Origin: Atherinomorus stipes
Lineage: Eukaryota > Chordata > Actinopteri > Atheriniformes > Atherinidae
Direction of reading: 5' to 3'
Assembly (NCBI GenBank): GCA_023101725.1
Contig: JALJCO010003410.1
Location: 1,227,001 to 1,291,000 of the forward strand
DNA length: 64,000 nt
Shown piece after piece: positions 51,101 through 61,408 of the stretch (position 1 is its first letter; every line of letters starts with the position of its first letter). The translations under genes were made by a program, and so were the position numbers. Under the pieces are notes generated by a model that was not told where the DNA came from, searched no databases, and worked only from the letters and a program-made list of their open reading frames with translations.

Positions 51101-54100
51101 AAAAAAAAAATCTCCACTTCAGGAGCACTTAAACCAAACTTTCAAGTTTTGCTCCTGACTGTATTCTTAAAGTTTTTGCAGAAGGATTTTTTGATATCTC
51201 ATTCACAACCTGATTTATAGAACATTTCATCCCAAAAATATGCCAAAAAATGAGTTCTTTCTGGTTGTTGAGAGTATATTCTTAATTGTGAAACGATAAC
51301 TAGAGATATCCAAAATCCCCTCTGTAAAAACGTTTGGCTTTAATATGTGAACAAAATTCAAAAGGAACTCTGAACCTGGTTCAATCCTGTGTTTAGATTT
51401 TTTTTCCCTATTAATGTATGTAAATGATCCCATTTTTGGCTATATAACACCTCATTTGCATATTTAAACATAAAATTTCAGAAAACTTGCAATACAAAAA
51501 ATGATGGCCCTAATGTGAGGAATAAACCAGGAAAGTTTCATGGTGATACCAGTTAGTTAAATTTTTTACCCTATTTTCCTGTAGTGTCTCCCCTTAAATT
51601 CTTAATTTGATGGGACATGAAGATAAAACGGCTGCAGTCTGCTGTACGGTTCTCAGGACAGTTTTTCCTTCAGCAGGGCGTCTCAGTCACATACTGGGAA
51701 GATAAGGAGGTTGTATCCTCAGCAGTGACACTAACCTTTGCTCCTGAGTCAGGCATCAATCTCGGGCTCGTCATCATCGAAGCAACAGGTGGGCGGGTAG
51801 CCAGACGAGGGCGCTCACACACCTCACAGAGGATACTGCTGCCTTGGTTCACCATGGTGCAGCTCTTACACTGCCAGTCTGCGAAAATCAAACACAACAA
51901 TGACTTTGTTTCGACAATTAACACCACGTTCACACTGAGTGTATCTTTGGATGACTGTGAAAACTAACAAGCTGGCATGGTATGGTTTTATTTAAGCTGG
52001 GACAATGCACAGCAACATATTGACCAAGACAGTCAGGAAAGATGCCCGGTACCAGGCTACAGCGTGACTGGTAATTTACACCTGTTGTTCCTGGCAGGTT
52101 CATGAAGATAAACTGACTTAATATTAACAGTTGTGCATGGATAAATAGACCAATTTGCACAACATGCAACCAGCTGAGGTAAATAGTAAAACAAATAAAA
52201 CCTCTCTTAATGGTCATTGTTAAATTTATTCCCCCACTTTAAAACATTGTAAACATTGTTTTGGAGCATGGGGCATGGGTAAGTTTGAGTCTCACCTGTG
52301 TTTGGGGATGTGGGGACTGACATGGAGCTGTCTGCAACAATGGATGCAGCCATGGCGAGTCGCGGGCGTTCACACGTTGCACAGAGAACTGCTCGCATCT
52401 CGTTCACTGTAGTACAGTGAGCGCACTCCCAAGGTGAAAGAGATGGACTGGAAAACAAGGAGGTTTTTTTGTTCTCTGAGGTTAAATTTCAGTCTCAGGC
52501 AGACGGACAGAAAATCCATCCTGTGGTCTTTCTGAATTTGACCGTTAACCTTTATATTGCCCAAGTTCGTTGTCCTAACCTGGATGTTTTCACTGGGGTG
52601 ATATGAGTCCTGGCGTGTCCTTTGCGGCTTGGGTGAGAGTGGAAGAGCCTGTCACAGTTTGCGCATAGTCTCTGGATGCAGGTGGAGCACTGAGCCTGGA
52701 CAGCAGAAATGCCACAGATGGTGCAGGTCTCTGCAAAAACATAAGAAAAGGTTCAAAGAAAAAACAACTTTTTTTTTAAAGAATAAATGATCCCATCTGG
52801 TTTGTGACATATTCATGTTGTAATTTGGTGTACCCTGTTTGGTTTTCTGTATCTTGTCTCTCTTGTGATTGGCTCTGGAGGGATGGCGGTGATACAGGTC
52901 ATCACATGCGTCACAGAAATGTTGATTGTCACATGAGGGACAAAGAAGAGACGACGCACCGCCGCACAGATTACACTCACTGACTACAGCAGAGGCTAGA
53001 ACAAAGAAGAGAAACATACTTAATGTTTAGACATCCAACTACAACAATTTAACAAAGAGACTCCAGATTTACATTTACACCTTTTTCGGGAGACTTTTCA
53101 TGTCATCTTTTGACATCTAAAAACAAATAGGATGTTTCCTTGTAGAAAAAAAAAACAACATTTTGACCACCTATGTTCCCGAATAATTGCCAGAAAATTT
53201 TATATCTAAGCATTACAGAGCATATTCTCAAACCAATCAACGTTTTATGAATCCCATTTTTTATTAAAGGTGCAATGCTACAAACTGTAAGCAACAAGGG
53301 AGAGCAACATTTCTGCGCAACAAGGAAATAAACCGCTAACACATTATTCTATACAGAATCCAGACATTAAAACTTCTACTAACCAAACTGTTCAACCTAT
53401 TCAGCAATGGTGGAGTATTTACACAACAGATTTGACTGTTATTACAAGATAAATGCTGAGAAGATTTTGAAACTTAAATAATAACTCTCCTTTGTCAGTT
53501 CAGTCGATGATGCCCACTGATGATCTAATAAACTACCTTTAACTTTGGGCCATGCATTCACTGTGGCGTTATTTCAGTAAGTTTATGCAGTGCCACAACA
53601 TTTTATTCCATCCAGACTGGCATTAAAGCAGCATGAAGAGCTTATCAAAAACAGCACCATGAACTAAACAAAGCTCAACTGAGTCCATGGAAGTAAAATG
53701 AGATGCCTGAGTCAAAGAAGAAAATCAGGCTGAGCTGCATCAACTGCGATGTTTGCTTGTATGAATTGCCCTCTGGCATTGTTATGACAGCGTTAAATGG
53801 GATGTAAGTTTGAGAGGAAAAAAAAAAAAAAAGACGAAGAACTGCAGCTATTTTTGGTAGACTATGATGTTAAAGCTGAGTCTAAATAATCAAGCCTGAT
53901 GTTATCTCACTCAAATATGATGTAAATGCATAAAGAATATGAAAGTAATGAGTTTTCTGGCATCGTAAAATGGACTGCAGGTGAGTCATGCTGGTCTGTG
54001 GCTGCAAATGAAAGTGAAAGCTTTCCAAGGAAGCAGCTACTGTAACTGGCTGCAGCCTCCCCCTCAAGTATTTCCTCCAGTTCTACTGGTTTTGTTTCTT

Positions 54101-57100
54101 CATTTTAAACAGTCAGCGTCTCATGATCTGTTTTGGCACCCCACCCATCCACAGGATCCTCTTAATCCAAAACAATCCTAGTGTTCTGTTGGGGGGGTGG
54201 AGTACCAGTTATAAATCACTTCCTTTTCTCTGAACCTTGTGTTAAGATTTGTAGTTTTGTTTTTGGCTGAACTGACCACAAAGCTATTGTTAAAAAGAAA
54301 CTATGATGAGAGTTTTGGCTATTCCTCAAGAGCAACTTGAATGTTTGTGTCTATTAATGTCAATATCCTGTTTGTAAATAGATTAAATTGCTGCTAAGCA
54401 CAGTTGATATTCAATTTCCTGCCTTCCTCTAAAGTATGTTCCAAAATTTTGGCAATAAAAAGAACATCTTTGTTGCACAATCGAGGGAAACTGTTGTAGA
54501 AAACATCTTCCTTAACAGGAATGTCTGTGCCATTATAGGTTACAGGTTATTGCAGCTGCTCACCTGCTGCTGCTGCTTTTGGTGGAGTTGCAAGGTCAGG
54601 CTGCAGGTCTGATGTAGTTGAAGGAGATGGCGTCTGGGATTTGTCTCCCTGCTGCTCGTCTCCGGGTGGGACGGCCTTAGAGTCGTTCACTGGCTTATTC
54701 TGAAGAAAACGGCAACATAATCAAGAATCTGTAAATGCCAAAGTATTAGTAACTGCAAGGGGGCAGATGAATGAGTGTTATGCTTTTATTTTTAATCATT
54801 TCTTGCACCTTTGAACCTGAACAAGCTTTTGAGAAGTCTGAAGTATGCACACACACTTTACCTGAAATGAGACCACTGAAGTAGCTTATTTCTACTGATT
54901 ACTGAGATGTCTCCTCTTTCTTAAAATCATTAGGCCATCATTTACCTCTTAAGGCAATTCTGCTACAGTACTTTAGCTAGATTCAACAAAACAGTGTTTG
55001 AATTTTTAAAAGTTAGCATTTTCTTACATCAACTTTATCATTTCTATCAAAATCTGCCTTCATCTACAAACACCCAAATAAACAACTTACATTCTTTATT
55101 TCAAGTTTGCCTTTTGTTTGTAAAAAAAAACAAAAACAAAAAATCTAATCTGGACTGCTTTTAATTGCAGCCAAAACACCTGGATCATGAATCATTTGTG
55201 AGAATGGCATCTTTTTTCCACCGTTGAAGACCGTTTTAGATCAAAGGTGCTAATGGTGATGTGTACAGACCTGCTGGATGTCAAATGGGATGATGTCTTT
55301 GAAGTGTTCAGGATGAGGATGGTTTCCCTAAACACACAGATATCAGAAATAGACTCTGGTGAAGTGTTTTAACAGAAACGGAGCAACAAACATGCTTCCT
55401 TAGAAACAAATACAAACCTTTACAAGCATGTCAACTTCTGAGCGGAGGGTCATCACCTCCAGTGTCACTGTGGCAACATTTTCAGTATCTGGTTCGGTGA
55501 CTTCATCAGGGAAACTGAGGCCGTCAAACTGCTGGTTGGTGTAGCCGTAGAGGAACAAAACTCTCCGACCTCCCTGTGGAGGAAAAAAGGTGGGAGTCAT
55601 TTCTTTCTTCTTGATAGGGATGCACGATATAATCTGTATCGGCCTTAAAACTGGGTATCAGACATCAGCCATCCCACCGATATTTAACCGGTCAGCCAGC
55701 TGTTTCTGAAGTATAGAAAAAAAAAAAAAAACTTCTTCAAAAACTTCTTACAGACTTTAAAAATTCTGAAGACTAGGGGTGGGGAAAAATATCATACACT
55801 GAAATATCCCAATATTTTGATATGCTGATATCATATTGACATTTAAAAATGCGGCATTGATCTATTTTACTAACAAAATCTCGCAATATTTCATCGTTCT
55901 GTTACGATATCTCAAGAGAATTCACAAAAATGTTATGATATTTTCATATGCTGATATCATAGACATTTAAAAATGCAGTGTCGATCCATTTTACTAACGA
56001 AATCTCATGATATTTAATCATTCTGTTAAGAAATCTCGTGGGAATTCACAAAAATGTTGCGATATTTTCATATGCTGATATCATATTGACATTTAAAAAT
56101 ACGGAATCTCTCTCTTTTACTAACAATATTTCAAATCTAACAATATTTCATCGTTCTGTTATGATATCTCAAGAGAATTCACAAAAATTTTATGATATTT
56201 TCATATGCTGATATCATATTGACATTTAAAAACACGGTTTCGATCTATTTTACGAAAAAAATCTTGCGATATTTCATCGTTCTGTTATGAAATCTTTCGA
56301 GAATTGCAAAATGTTGTGAGATTTTGTAACAGAACGATCGATAAGTAAAATAGATCGATACCATGTTTTTGAATATAGATTTGATATTGGCATATGAAAA
56401 TATTGTGATATTTCAGTATATCCATATTTTTACCACCCCTATTTTTCAAAGTGTCGGAAATGGATAACAAATCTGCTTTGCAATGACTGCTTATTTTTTT
56501 TTAGCTTTAATATCTGTATTGATATCAGTTATCGGCCACATGAGTTTTAAAATATCGGCATATCAGTTATCGGCCAAAATTCCAATACCGTGCATCCCTA
56601 GTAGTTACATTACAAAAACCTTTTTTATAGTCCAAACAAATCTTAAATTTAGGGAAAAACGTGCTGTAAAGGTAAGATATCACTGGCTTTTCCTCACTTT
56701 GATGGCATCCACTGTGGTTCTGAATACGGGGTTGTTATGCTTGACGCTCCTCCAGTACCTGGGCCTGGAGGGAGTGGTCAAGTTGCATCCATACTTCTCC
56801 AGGATGCTCAAAGCTTTGGCCAGTTTATTCAAAGCCTCCAGAGCCTGATAAAGAGCAAATGTTGCAATGAAATGGTGTCATTAGGCAAACAGCAACTTGA
56901 CAAAAATATTCAGTTTATTGGTGGTTGCTATACCAACATTTTACAGTTGTCATCTATTATCCCTTTGCAACATTTTAAACAATTGCTGACTTTCAATTTG
57001 AGAAGAAATGACTGACTAAAATGTCATGAGAGGATGGGAAGGCAAACACAGAAAAAATGACTGGGAAGTCTGAATGCAGCTAAAGTCCCCCAAGACAGAG

Positions 57101-57853
57101 TAAAACAGTCATTTAATGGATGTAGTCCATGAAGTTTCATCTGTGTGTTGTAAATGTTTTGGAAAATGTCTGCCCCCTAGTGGTCAGACAAAAATAGACA
57201 GATTTTAATAAAGAAAATGAAAGTTGAATCCTTTGTCCTTTGAATAATGATAGTTAAAGTGCAGGTCCCTTCCCCATCCCACCCCAAGGCTCTCATTTCT
57301 TTTTAAGGACATTCCTTACTGCGTTTGGTTTTGGTTTTAATTTGACAGCAAAATGTGGAAAACAGAGGTCAAACTCACATAATGACAAGAACTTCTGTAA
57401 ACTCATTGAGTCTGTGGCGTCTAAGCAGTGTGTATCCATGTTACAAAGAAACCACTGTTATAGACAGAATTTTTTCATCAAGATATTTAAAAATATTTGA
57501 CAATAAATTCAGAAGTGTGTTAAATGACCCTCTACAATTTAACTGAATGTATAGGCTGATGCATTACTTGTGCAAACTGGCATAATATATAAATATCAAG
57601 CAGCATCACCAGCAGGACTACAGAGTTCTTTATTAAAGGAGAACATTACCTCATGTTTGCTACAACCTGCCACGTTCTCTCTAAGCATGACCTCTGCTGG
57701 CAAGCGACAGTACTTCTCTGACAAGGGCAGAAAGATAGTGGCCATAGTCTGGACTTCAGTCTTCACATGCTGGGCTGAACCTGAGGAGGACAGGAGCGAC
57801 TGGGCTCTACTCCTGACCTCATCCATCTGGACAGACACAGGGCTGCTACTCAT
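33192..57853 (-). CDS. rnf31: E3 ubiquitin ligase RNF31/HOIP, catalytic subunit of LUBAC
   Basis: HOIP builds Met1-linked ubiquitin chains with HOIL-1 and SHARPIN, driving NF-kB and limiting cell death. Twenty-three coding exons join in phase, 3342 nt (1113 aa; human 1072): 57853-57650, 56844-56698, 55573-55418, 55327-55271, 54699-54564, 52995-52834, 52730-52580, 52447-52296, 51878-51736, 50559-50317, 49904-49572, 45144-44959, 44872-44666, 43966-43793, 42168-42070, 41419-41330, 41180-41066, 39462-39350, 38840-38727, 37556-37508, 37376-37280, 34841-34676, 33239-33192. Domains: PUB (about 10-170), two B-box-like zinc modules (240-338), three NZF fingers (340-460), UBA-type helical region (518-690), RING1 (745-800), IBR (820-915), RING2 (919-956), LDD to the end. 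Catalytic Cys934 lies in GGCMHF. Intact, no frame lesion. Introns carry many MITEs. It is divergent from psme2 and upstream of irf9, as in mammals. Confidence 0.97.
33355..34644. mobile_element. Inverted-repeat transposon in the last rnf31 intron
   Basis: The left end GTGCAAAAGTCTTGAGACAC and right end (rc) GTCCAAAAGTCTTGAGCCTC are matching terminal repeats of about 35 bp. They bracket about 1.3 kb between the last two rnf31 coding exons. A related end occurs at about 46735-46829 and related interior sequence in psme2 intron 4 (about 62280-62640). It contains a Helitron-helicase fragment. Confidence 0.7.
34131..34330 (+). pseudogene. Helitron helicase C-terminal fragment
   Basis: The translation reads [20 protein letters not shown], then [10 protein letters not shown] and [13 protein letters not shown]. 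These are helicase motifs V and VI of the Pif1-type helicase encoded by Helitrons (usual motif VI: GQLYVALSRVR). The Trp-Ile in place of the Ser-Arg pair and the missing Rep and upstream helicase motifs show a dead fragment. Confidence 0.75.
35115..37260. other. rnf31 intron, no recognisable element
   Basis: Between the exons ending at 34841 and 37280 I see AT-rich intron with an A16 run near 35560 and no coding exon. Several open frames of 60-78 codons show no domain. Confidence 0.4.
38940..39110. repeat. (TAA)n/(TAAA)n low-complexity tract
   Basis: Runs of 'aataaaaaaataaaa' and 'aataataataaataaataa' in an rnf31 intron. Non-coding. Confidence 0.8.
40217..40787. mobile_element. hAT-like MITE in rnf31 intron
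   Basis: A 571-bp element starts TAAGAATGTCCGATG (a decayed TAGGGATGTCCGAT) and ends AATATCGAATATCCCTA. A perfect 8-bp target duplication CTTATAAT flanks it (40209-40216 and 40788-40795). The interior is rich in 'atatcgg' words. Confidence 0.85.
41066..42168 (-). other. rnf31: rnf31 IBR domain exons
   Basis: The exons at 42168-42070, 41419-41330 and 41180-41066 encode '[18 protein letters not shown]', then [19 protein letters not shown], then '[16 protein letters not shown]'. The Cys/His spacing is that of the in-between-RING domain. Confidence 0.93.
42350..42897. mobile_element. hAT-like MITE, left member of a tandem pair
   Basis: A 548-bp element starts TAGGGATGCACGAAATG and ends TTTTCGGTGCATCCCTA, with 'ggccgaaaaccgaa' repeated in both halves. 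Flanks are the 8-bp GTAATAAT at 42342-42349 and 42898-42905. It shares its right-hand duplication with the next element. Confidence 0.9.
42906..43556. mobile_element. Composite hAT-like MITE (one-unit copy), right member of a tandem pair
   Basis: It starts TAGGGATGCATGTTAAAATC and ends AAGATCGTGCATCCCTA. GTAATAAT occurs at 42898-42905 and 43557-43564. The inner palindromic element (about 43098-43400, AGGGGTGGGG...CCACCTCTA) has a single copy of the arm unit, unlike the copies at 16755 and 55615. Confidence 0.9.
43793..44872 (-). other. rnf31: rnf31 RING1 exons
   Basis: Exon 44872-44666 ends [13 protein letters not shown] and exon 43966-43793 continues [16 protein letters not shown]...[10 protein letters not shown]. 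Together they supply the eight zinc ligands of RING1, which recruits the E2-ubiquitin conjugate. The zinc site is split across the intron. Confidence 0.93.
45185..45682. mobile_element. Possible MITE in rnf31 intron
   Basis: The left edge 'aggggacggcaatattgcc' and right edge (rc) 'aggtgtgccatatcgtatcg' are similar, with 'gatac' blocks inside each end. No target duplication was found. The rest of 45690-46730 is AT-rich intron without a recognisable exon. Confidence 0.4.
46735..46829. repeat. Terminal fragment of the 'caagacttttgcaca' transposon family
   Basis: The block ending ATGAGGGGTGTCTCAAGACT and 'tttgcaca' is the reverse complement of the left end of the element at 33355. It stands alone here, directly left of the hAT insertion at 46838. 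Confidence 0.65.
46838..47471. mobile_element. hAT-like element with CAGGGGCG ends
   Basis: A 634-bp element starts CAGGGGCGAAGCTAGGG and ends TTTCTGGCTCCGCCACTG. A perfect 8-bp target duplication TGTACAGC flanks it (46830-46837 and 47472-47479). It carries 'ggccacccc' words at both ends and, inside, the block shared with 236-460 and 1089-1225. No transposase. Confidence 0.9.
48830..49080. repeat. A-rich low-complexity tract
   Basis: About 250 bp dominated by 'aaattaaaaat' and 'aaaagaaaagaaaa' words in the long rnf31 intron (45145-49571). Open frames of Phe/Leu on the minus strand are artefacts. Confidence 0.85.
49572..50559 (-). other. rnf31: rnf31 third NZF and UBA-region exons
   Basis: Exon 50559-50317 encodes [20 protein letters not shown], an NZF finger. 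Exon 49904-49572 (111 codons) encodes the start of the helical UBA-type region ([20 protein letters not shown]), which binds the HOIL-1 and SHARPIN UBL domains in mammals. Confidence 0.9.
50867..51593. mobile_element. Transposon with 18-bp terminal repeats GGGGAGACACTACAGG
   Basis: A 727-bp element starts GGGGAGACACTACAGGCAAA and ends TTTCCTGTAGTGTCTCCCC. The right flank is TTAA and the left flank is GTAA, so a TTAA target with one mutation is likely, although a TA target (TA+AGGGG) also fits. No transposase is visible. Confidence 0.75.
51736..52995 (-). other. rnf31: rnf31 zinc-finger exons (B-box-like and NZF1-2)
   Basis: Exons 52995-52834 ([15 protein letters not shown]), 52730-52580 ([16 protein letters not shown]), 52447-52296 ([20 protein letters not shown]) and 51878-51736 ([20 protein letters not shown]). 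The first two are treble-clef/B-box-like modules and the last two are RanBP2-type NZF fingers that bind ubiquitin or NEMO in the family. Confidence 0.92.
51976..52160 (-). repeat. Dispersed repeat in rnf31 intron
   Basis: The segment 'tttatttaagctgggacaatgc...' resembles a common fish repeat end in reverse orientation. It is non-coding, and I could not assign a family. Confidence 0.35.
53000..54560. other. rnf31 intron, no recognisable element
   Basis: I see AT-rich intron with an A17-type run near 53820 and no exon between 52996 and 54563. Open frames here are short and have no domain. Confidence 0.4.
55418..57853 (-). other. rnf31: rnf31 N-terminal PUB domain exons
   Basis: The start codon is at 57853-57851 ([15 protein letters not shown]). 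Exon 56844-56698 encodes [19 protein letters not shown] and [20 protein letters not shown]. Exon 55573-55418 encodes [20 protein letters not shown] and [18 protein letters not shown]. In mammals this PUB domain docks p97, OTULIN and SPATA2. Confidence 0.92.
55615..56600. mobile_element. Composite hAT-like MITE (four-unit copy)
   Basis: The outer ends are TAGGGATGCACGATATAATC and AATACCGTGCATCCCTA. The inner palindromic element carries four tandem copies of an arm unit of about 125 bp, starting at about 55812, 55938, 56062 and 56195. The expected 8-bp target duplication is not evident (CTTCTTGA versus GTAGTTAC). It sits in the intron between the second and third rnf31 coding exons. Confidence 0.8.
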
Positions 57854-58650
57854 CACTGACAGAGAAAGAAAATGAAAATTGGGGAAATAGAGATGAAAAT
57901 CATTGCAATTATTACACTGTGAATTAACATTTTACTCCAAGGAGTTGTGGTTAACAGTGTTCAGATGTATAAAAGGGTGAAACAGGATGCAACTCAAGGA
58001 AATAAGCCTGCTTGTTATTTTGATTTCTGTTTTTGCAAAGCAAATGCCTTCACAAGAGGAATTCAAAACATTTCTGACAGTCATTCACCTGAGTTCAAGT
58101 TGCACATATCATATCATGTAAGGACTAAAATGTCAAGGAACTTAATAAGTGTTCCTTTGTTTCAATCAAATTTAAATTACTTCACAGAAAACCATTCATT
58201 CAGCTGGGGGCACATTTTCAGGGGTTAAATACTAATAAATAATGGAGTCATGGAGTGAAACACATTTAGAAATCCAGATGTGTGTTATGTGTGTGTAGAA
58301 ATGGTATTTCAAACTAACAAATTACTAAAAGTTAAACAGATTATTTGCAGATTTACTAGGTAAAAGCCAAGTTACTGTCGACCTAGATAACATAACATTC
58401 AAGTAATTTTACAACATGATGGGAAAGTCCGGGCTAATCATAGTTTCGAGGGTAATCAGCAGTATCAAAATATCAAGTTACAGTAAGCCCTAGATTTCTG
58501 AACAGGAACATTCAGTTTTAACAGAGTACTCGGTTAAATTAGCCGGTTTGTGTTTATTAAAGTCAGAAACATCAACAGACAACAAGAGTTCAACCCGAAA
58601 CTTACAAACAGCTTTACTACCTGCTACATTTGCTAAGTTACGTTACTCAC

Positions 58651-58800
58651 CGTCGTCGCCACTTTTATTTGTTTTAACGATTTGATCCTCCACCAGCGAC
58701 AAGGCGATCAGTTTCTACCTTGGTATAAACTAAAATCAAGTGTTTAATATCGACACCTGCAGTTCAATCTTTACCTAAGCGGAGCTGGTACCATCTGAGC
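58651..58800 (-). other. rnf31: rnf31 non-coding first exon and ETS-containing promoter
   Basis: On the minus strand GTGGCGACGACG is followed by the donor GTGAGTAACG at 58650. The matching acceptor TCTGTCAG lies 2 nt before the start codon at 57853. Just upstream, at 58833-58840, ACTTCCGG is a consensus ETS site, common in promoters of housekeeping genes. The transcription start is inferred. Confidence 0.55.
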
Positions 58801-58961
58801 TAGCTCTAATGCGGAACGGCAGTTTGACATCTACTTCCGGTCCATTTAAAGTCGCCAGAATAAAAGCGGAGTTTACAGTTTTTATTTACTGTTTTTTTTT
58901 CTGTTTGTTTGTTTGTCGAAACTAATTGAACATTCATTAAAACACCTAATGTTAATATCTA

Positions 58962-58963
<2 letters not shown>

Positions 58964-59014
<51 letters not shown>
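58964..59014. repeat. (TA)n microsatellite
   Basis: About 25 TA units immediately left of the Tc1-like transposon, in the rnf31/psme2 promoter interval. Confidence 0.95.
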
Positions 59015-59022
<8 letters not shown>

Positions 59023-59027
59023 TCATA

Positions 59028-60594
59028 CAGTGGGTACGGAAAGTATTCAGACCCCTTTAAATTTTTCACTCTTTGTTTCATTGCAGCCATTTGCTAAAAT
59101 AAAAAAAGTTCATTTTATTTCTCAATAATGTACACTCAGCACCCCAGCTTGACAGAAAAAAACTGAAATTTAGAAATTTTTGCAAATCAATTAAAAAAAG
59201 AAAAACTGAAATATCACATGGTCATATTCAGACCCTTTGCAGGAACACTCAACTCACAGGGTGTCCATTTCTTCTGATCCTCCTTGAGATGGATCTTCTC
59301 CTTCATCGGAGTCCAGCTGTGTTTAAAAAAACGGACTGGACTTGATTAGGAAAGGCACACACCTGTCTATATAAGACCTTACTGCTCACAGTGCATGTCA
59401 GAGCAAATGAGGTCGAAGGAACTGCCCAAGGAGCTCAGAGACAGGATTGTGGTGAGCCACAGATCTGGACAAAGTTACAAAAGAATTTCTGCAGCACTAA
59501 AGGTTCCTAAGAGCATCGTGGCCTCCATAATCCTTAAATGGGAGAAGTTTGGGATGACTCTGCCTAGACCCGGCCGTCCAGCCAAACTGAGCAATCGTGA
59601 AGAGCCTTGGTGAGAGAGGTAAAGAAGAAGCCAAAGATCACTGTGACTGAGCTCCAGAGATGCAGTAGGGAGATGGAGAAAGTTCCACAAAGTCAACTAT
59701 CACTGCAGCCCTCCGCCAGTCGGAGCTTTATAGCAGAGTGGCCCGATGGAAGCCTCTCTTCAGTGCAAGACATATGAAAGTCTGCATAGAGTTTACCAAA
59801 AAACACATGAAGGACTCCCAGACTGTGAAAAATAAGATTCTCTGGTCTGATGAAACCATGATTGAACTTTTTGGAGTTAATTCTAAGCAGTATGTGTGGA
59901 GAAAACCAGGCACTGCTCATCACCTGCCCAATACCATCCCAACAGTGAAACATGGTGGTGGCAGCATCATGCTTTGGGGGTGTTTTTCAGCTGCAGGGAC
60001 AGGACGACTGGTTGCAATTGAAGGAAAGATGAATGAGACCAGGTACACAGATATCCTGGAACAAAACTTCTTCCAGAGTGCTCAGGACCTCAGACTGGGC
60101 CGAAGGTTCACCTTCCAACAAAACAATGACCCTCAGCACACAGATAAAATAACAAAGGAGTGACTTCAGAACAACTCTGGGACCATTCTTGACTGGCCCA
60201 GCCAGAACCCTGACTTAAACCCCACTGAGCATCTTTGGAGAGACCTGAAAATGGCTGTTCACCAACGTTCACCATCCAACCTGACAGAACTGGAGAGGAT
60301 CTGTAAGAAAGAATGCAGAAGATCCCAAATCCAGGTGTGAAAAACTTGTTGCATCATTCCCAAGAAGACTCATGGCTGCACTGGCTGAAAAGGATACTTC
60401 TACTCAGTACTGAGCAAAGGGTCTGAATACTTATGACCATGTGATATTTCAGCTTTTCATTTCTAATAAATTTGCAAAACTTTCTACATTTCTGTTTTTT
60501 TCTGTCATGATTTGGTGCTGAATGCAACATTAATGAGAAATAAAATGAACTTTTTTTTATTTAGGCAAATGACTGCAATGAAACAAAGTGAGAA
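59028..60594 (+). mobile_element. Tc1-like transposon between rnf31 and psme2
   Basis: It begins CAGTGGGTACGGAAAGTATT after a TA and has long imperfect inverted repeats (about 59070-59140 against 60525-60594). The last 30 bp or so of the right end is missing. It encodes a broken transposase: an N-terminal HTH block (59410-59613) and a catalytic part (59738-60163). It postdates or disrupted what is in mammals a compact divergent promoter. Confidence 0.93.
59395..60330 (+). pseudogene. Tc1-like transposase, broken
   Basis: The first frame (59395-59613) reads ELPKELRDRIVVSHRSGQSY then SIVASIILKWEKFG and GRPAKLS, the paired HTH of Tc1 transposases. It stops early by a frameshift. The second frame (59738-60163) holds the first catalytic Asp in WSDET and the second in NNDPQHT, then stops at TGA (60161-60163). 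The third catalytic block '[11 protein letters not shown]' is readable at about 60209-60247. At least two lesions, so it is inactive. Confidence 0.9.
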
Positions 60595-60599
60595 ACTGA

Positions 60600-61200
60600 G
60601 AGTCAGAGCGTAAAGATTTTCCTATTTAAATGAATAAATGAATGAATGAATAAATAAATAAATAATAATCCAGATAAAAAAAATAAAGCTACTGTGAGTT
60701 TAAGAGATCATGTGCTCTCCCTGCATCATTAAGAAAAACAGGCCAAATCTAAACAAAAGAGGCTTTTTTCCCTCCTCTACAGAAACTCACATGTTGAGTT
60801 TAAATCACTTTAACAAATTATGAGATAGCCTTTACCCTTGTTTCTAAGTTTTTCTTGTATATTTTCTTTTAAAATAACTGCACTTATGACTGGGTCGGTC
60901 ACAAAAAGCATAACAGCGCAAGTAGGAACATTACCAAATATCATGGGCATATATCCTACAAACCTACTGGATGCTCTAAGCTGATAAGGCTAAATAACAA
61001 ATGAATAGACAATAAAAAAAAACAAACAAACAAACAAAACATAGCTACGACAAACCAAAAACATAAAAAATGAAACCCGAGTCTGCACTCTTGTCAGTTA
61101 TGGAGGGGTGGGGGGTAGTAACAAAAATACAAACCTTTCATGCAAAAAAGAAGAAAAAAAAAAGAGGATACTGCGCTTGCGCAGGAGTTCCCTGTGCAGT
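60600..61200. other. psme2 upstream sequence
   Basis: AT-rich spacer with (AATGA)n-like and (CAAA)n-like short runs (about 60630-60680 and 61010-61040). No coding exon or intact element is visible. Confidence 0.4.
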
Positions 61201-61267
61201 TTGCCGAACTAGTTTGAGCGGAGGAAGGAGACGGTGGGAGGCGCAAACTGCATCATACGAGCTTTAA

Positions 61268-61283
61268 TCGAAAGTAAACCGAA
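61268..61283 (+). promoter_or_regulatory. psme2: Weak ISRE/IRF-like site upstream of psme2
   Basis: TCGAAAGTAAACCGAA contains two IRF half-site-like words (GAAAGTAAAC) but lacks one G of the consensus GAAANNGAAAC. It lies about 130 bp before the start codon, where an interferon element would be expected from mammals. Weak evidence. Confidence 0.3.
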
Positions 61284-61408
61284 TGAGGAAATAAAAAAAA
61301 AACACGGGCACACTCCGCTGCAACTCCTCGCGTCTGAAGTATTTTAAACTCCCAGCGGATTTATTTATTAATTATACCATTCATTACGTTAGTAAAGTTC
61401 ACCTCGTC

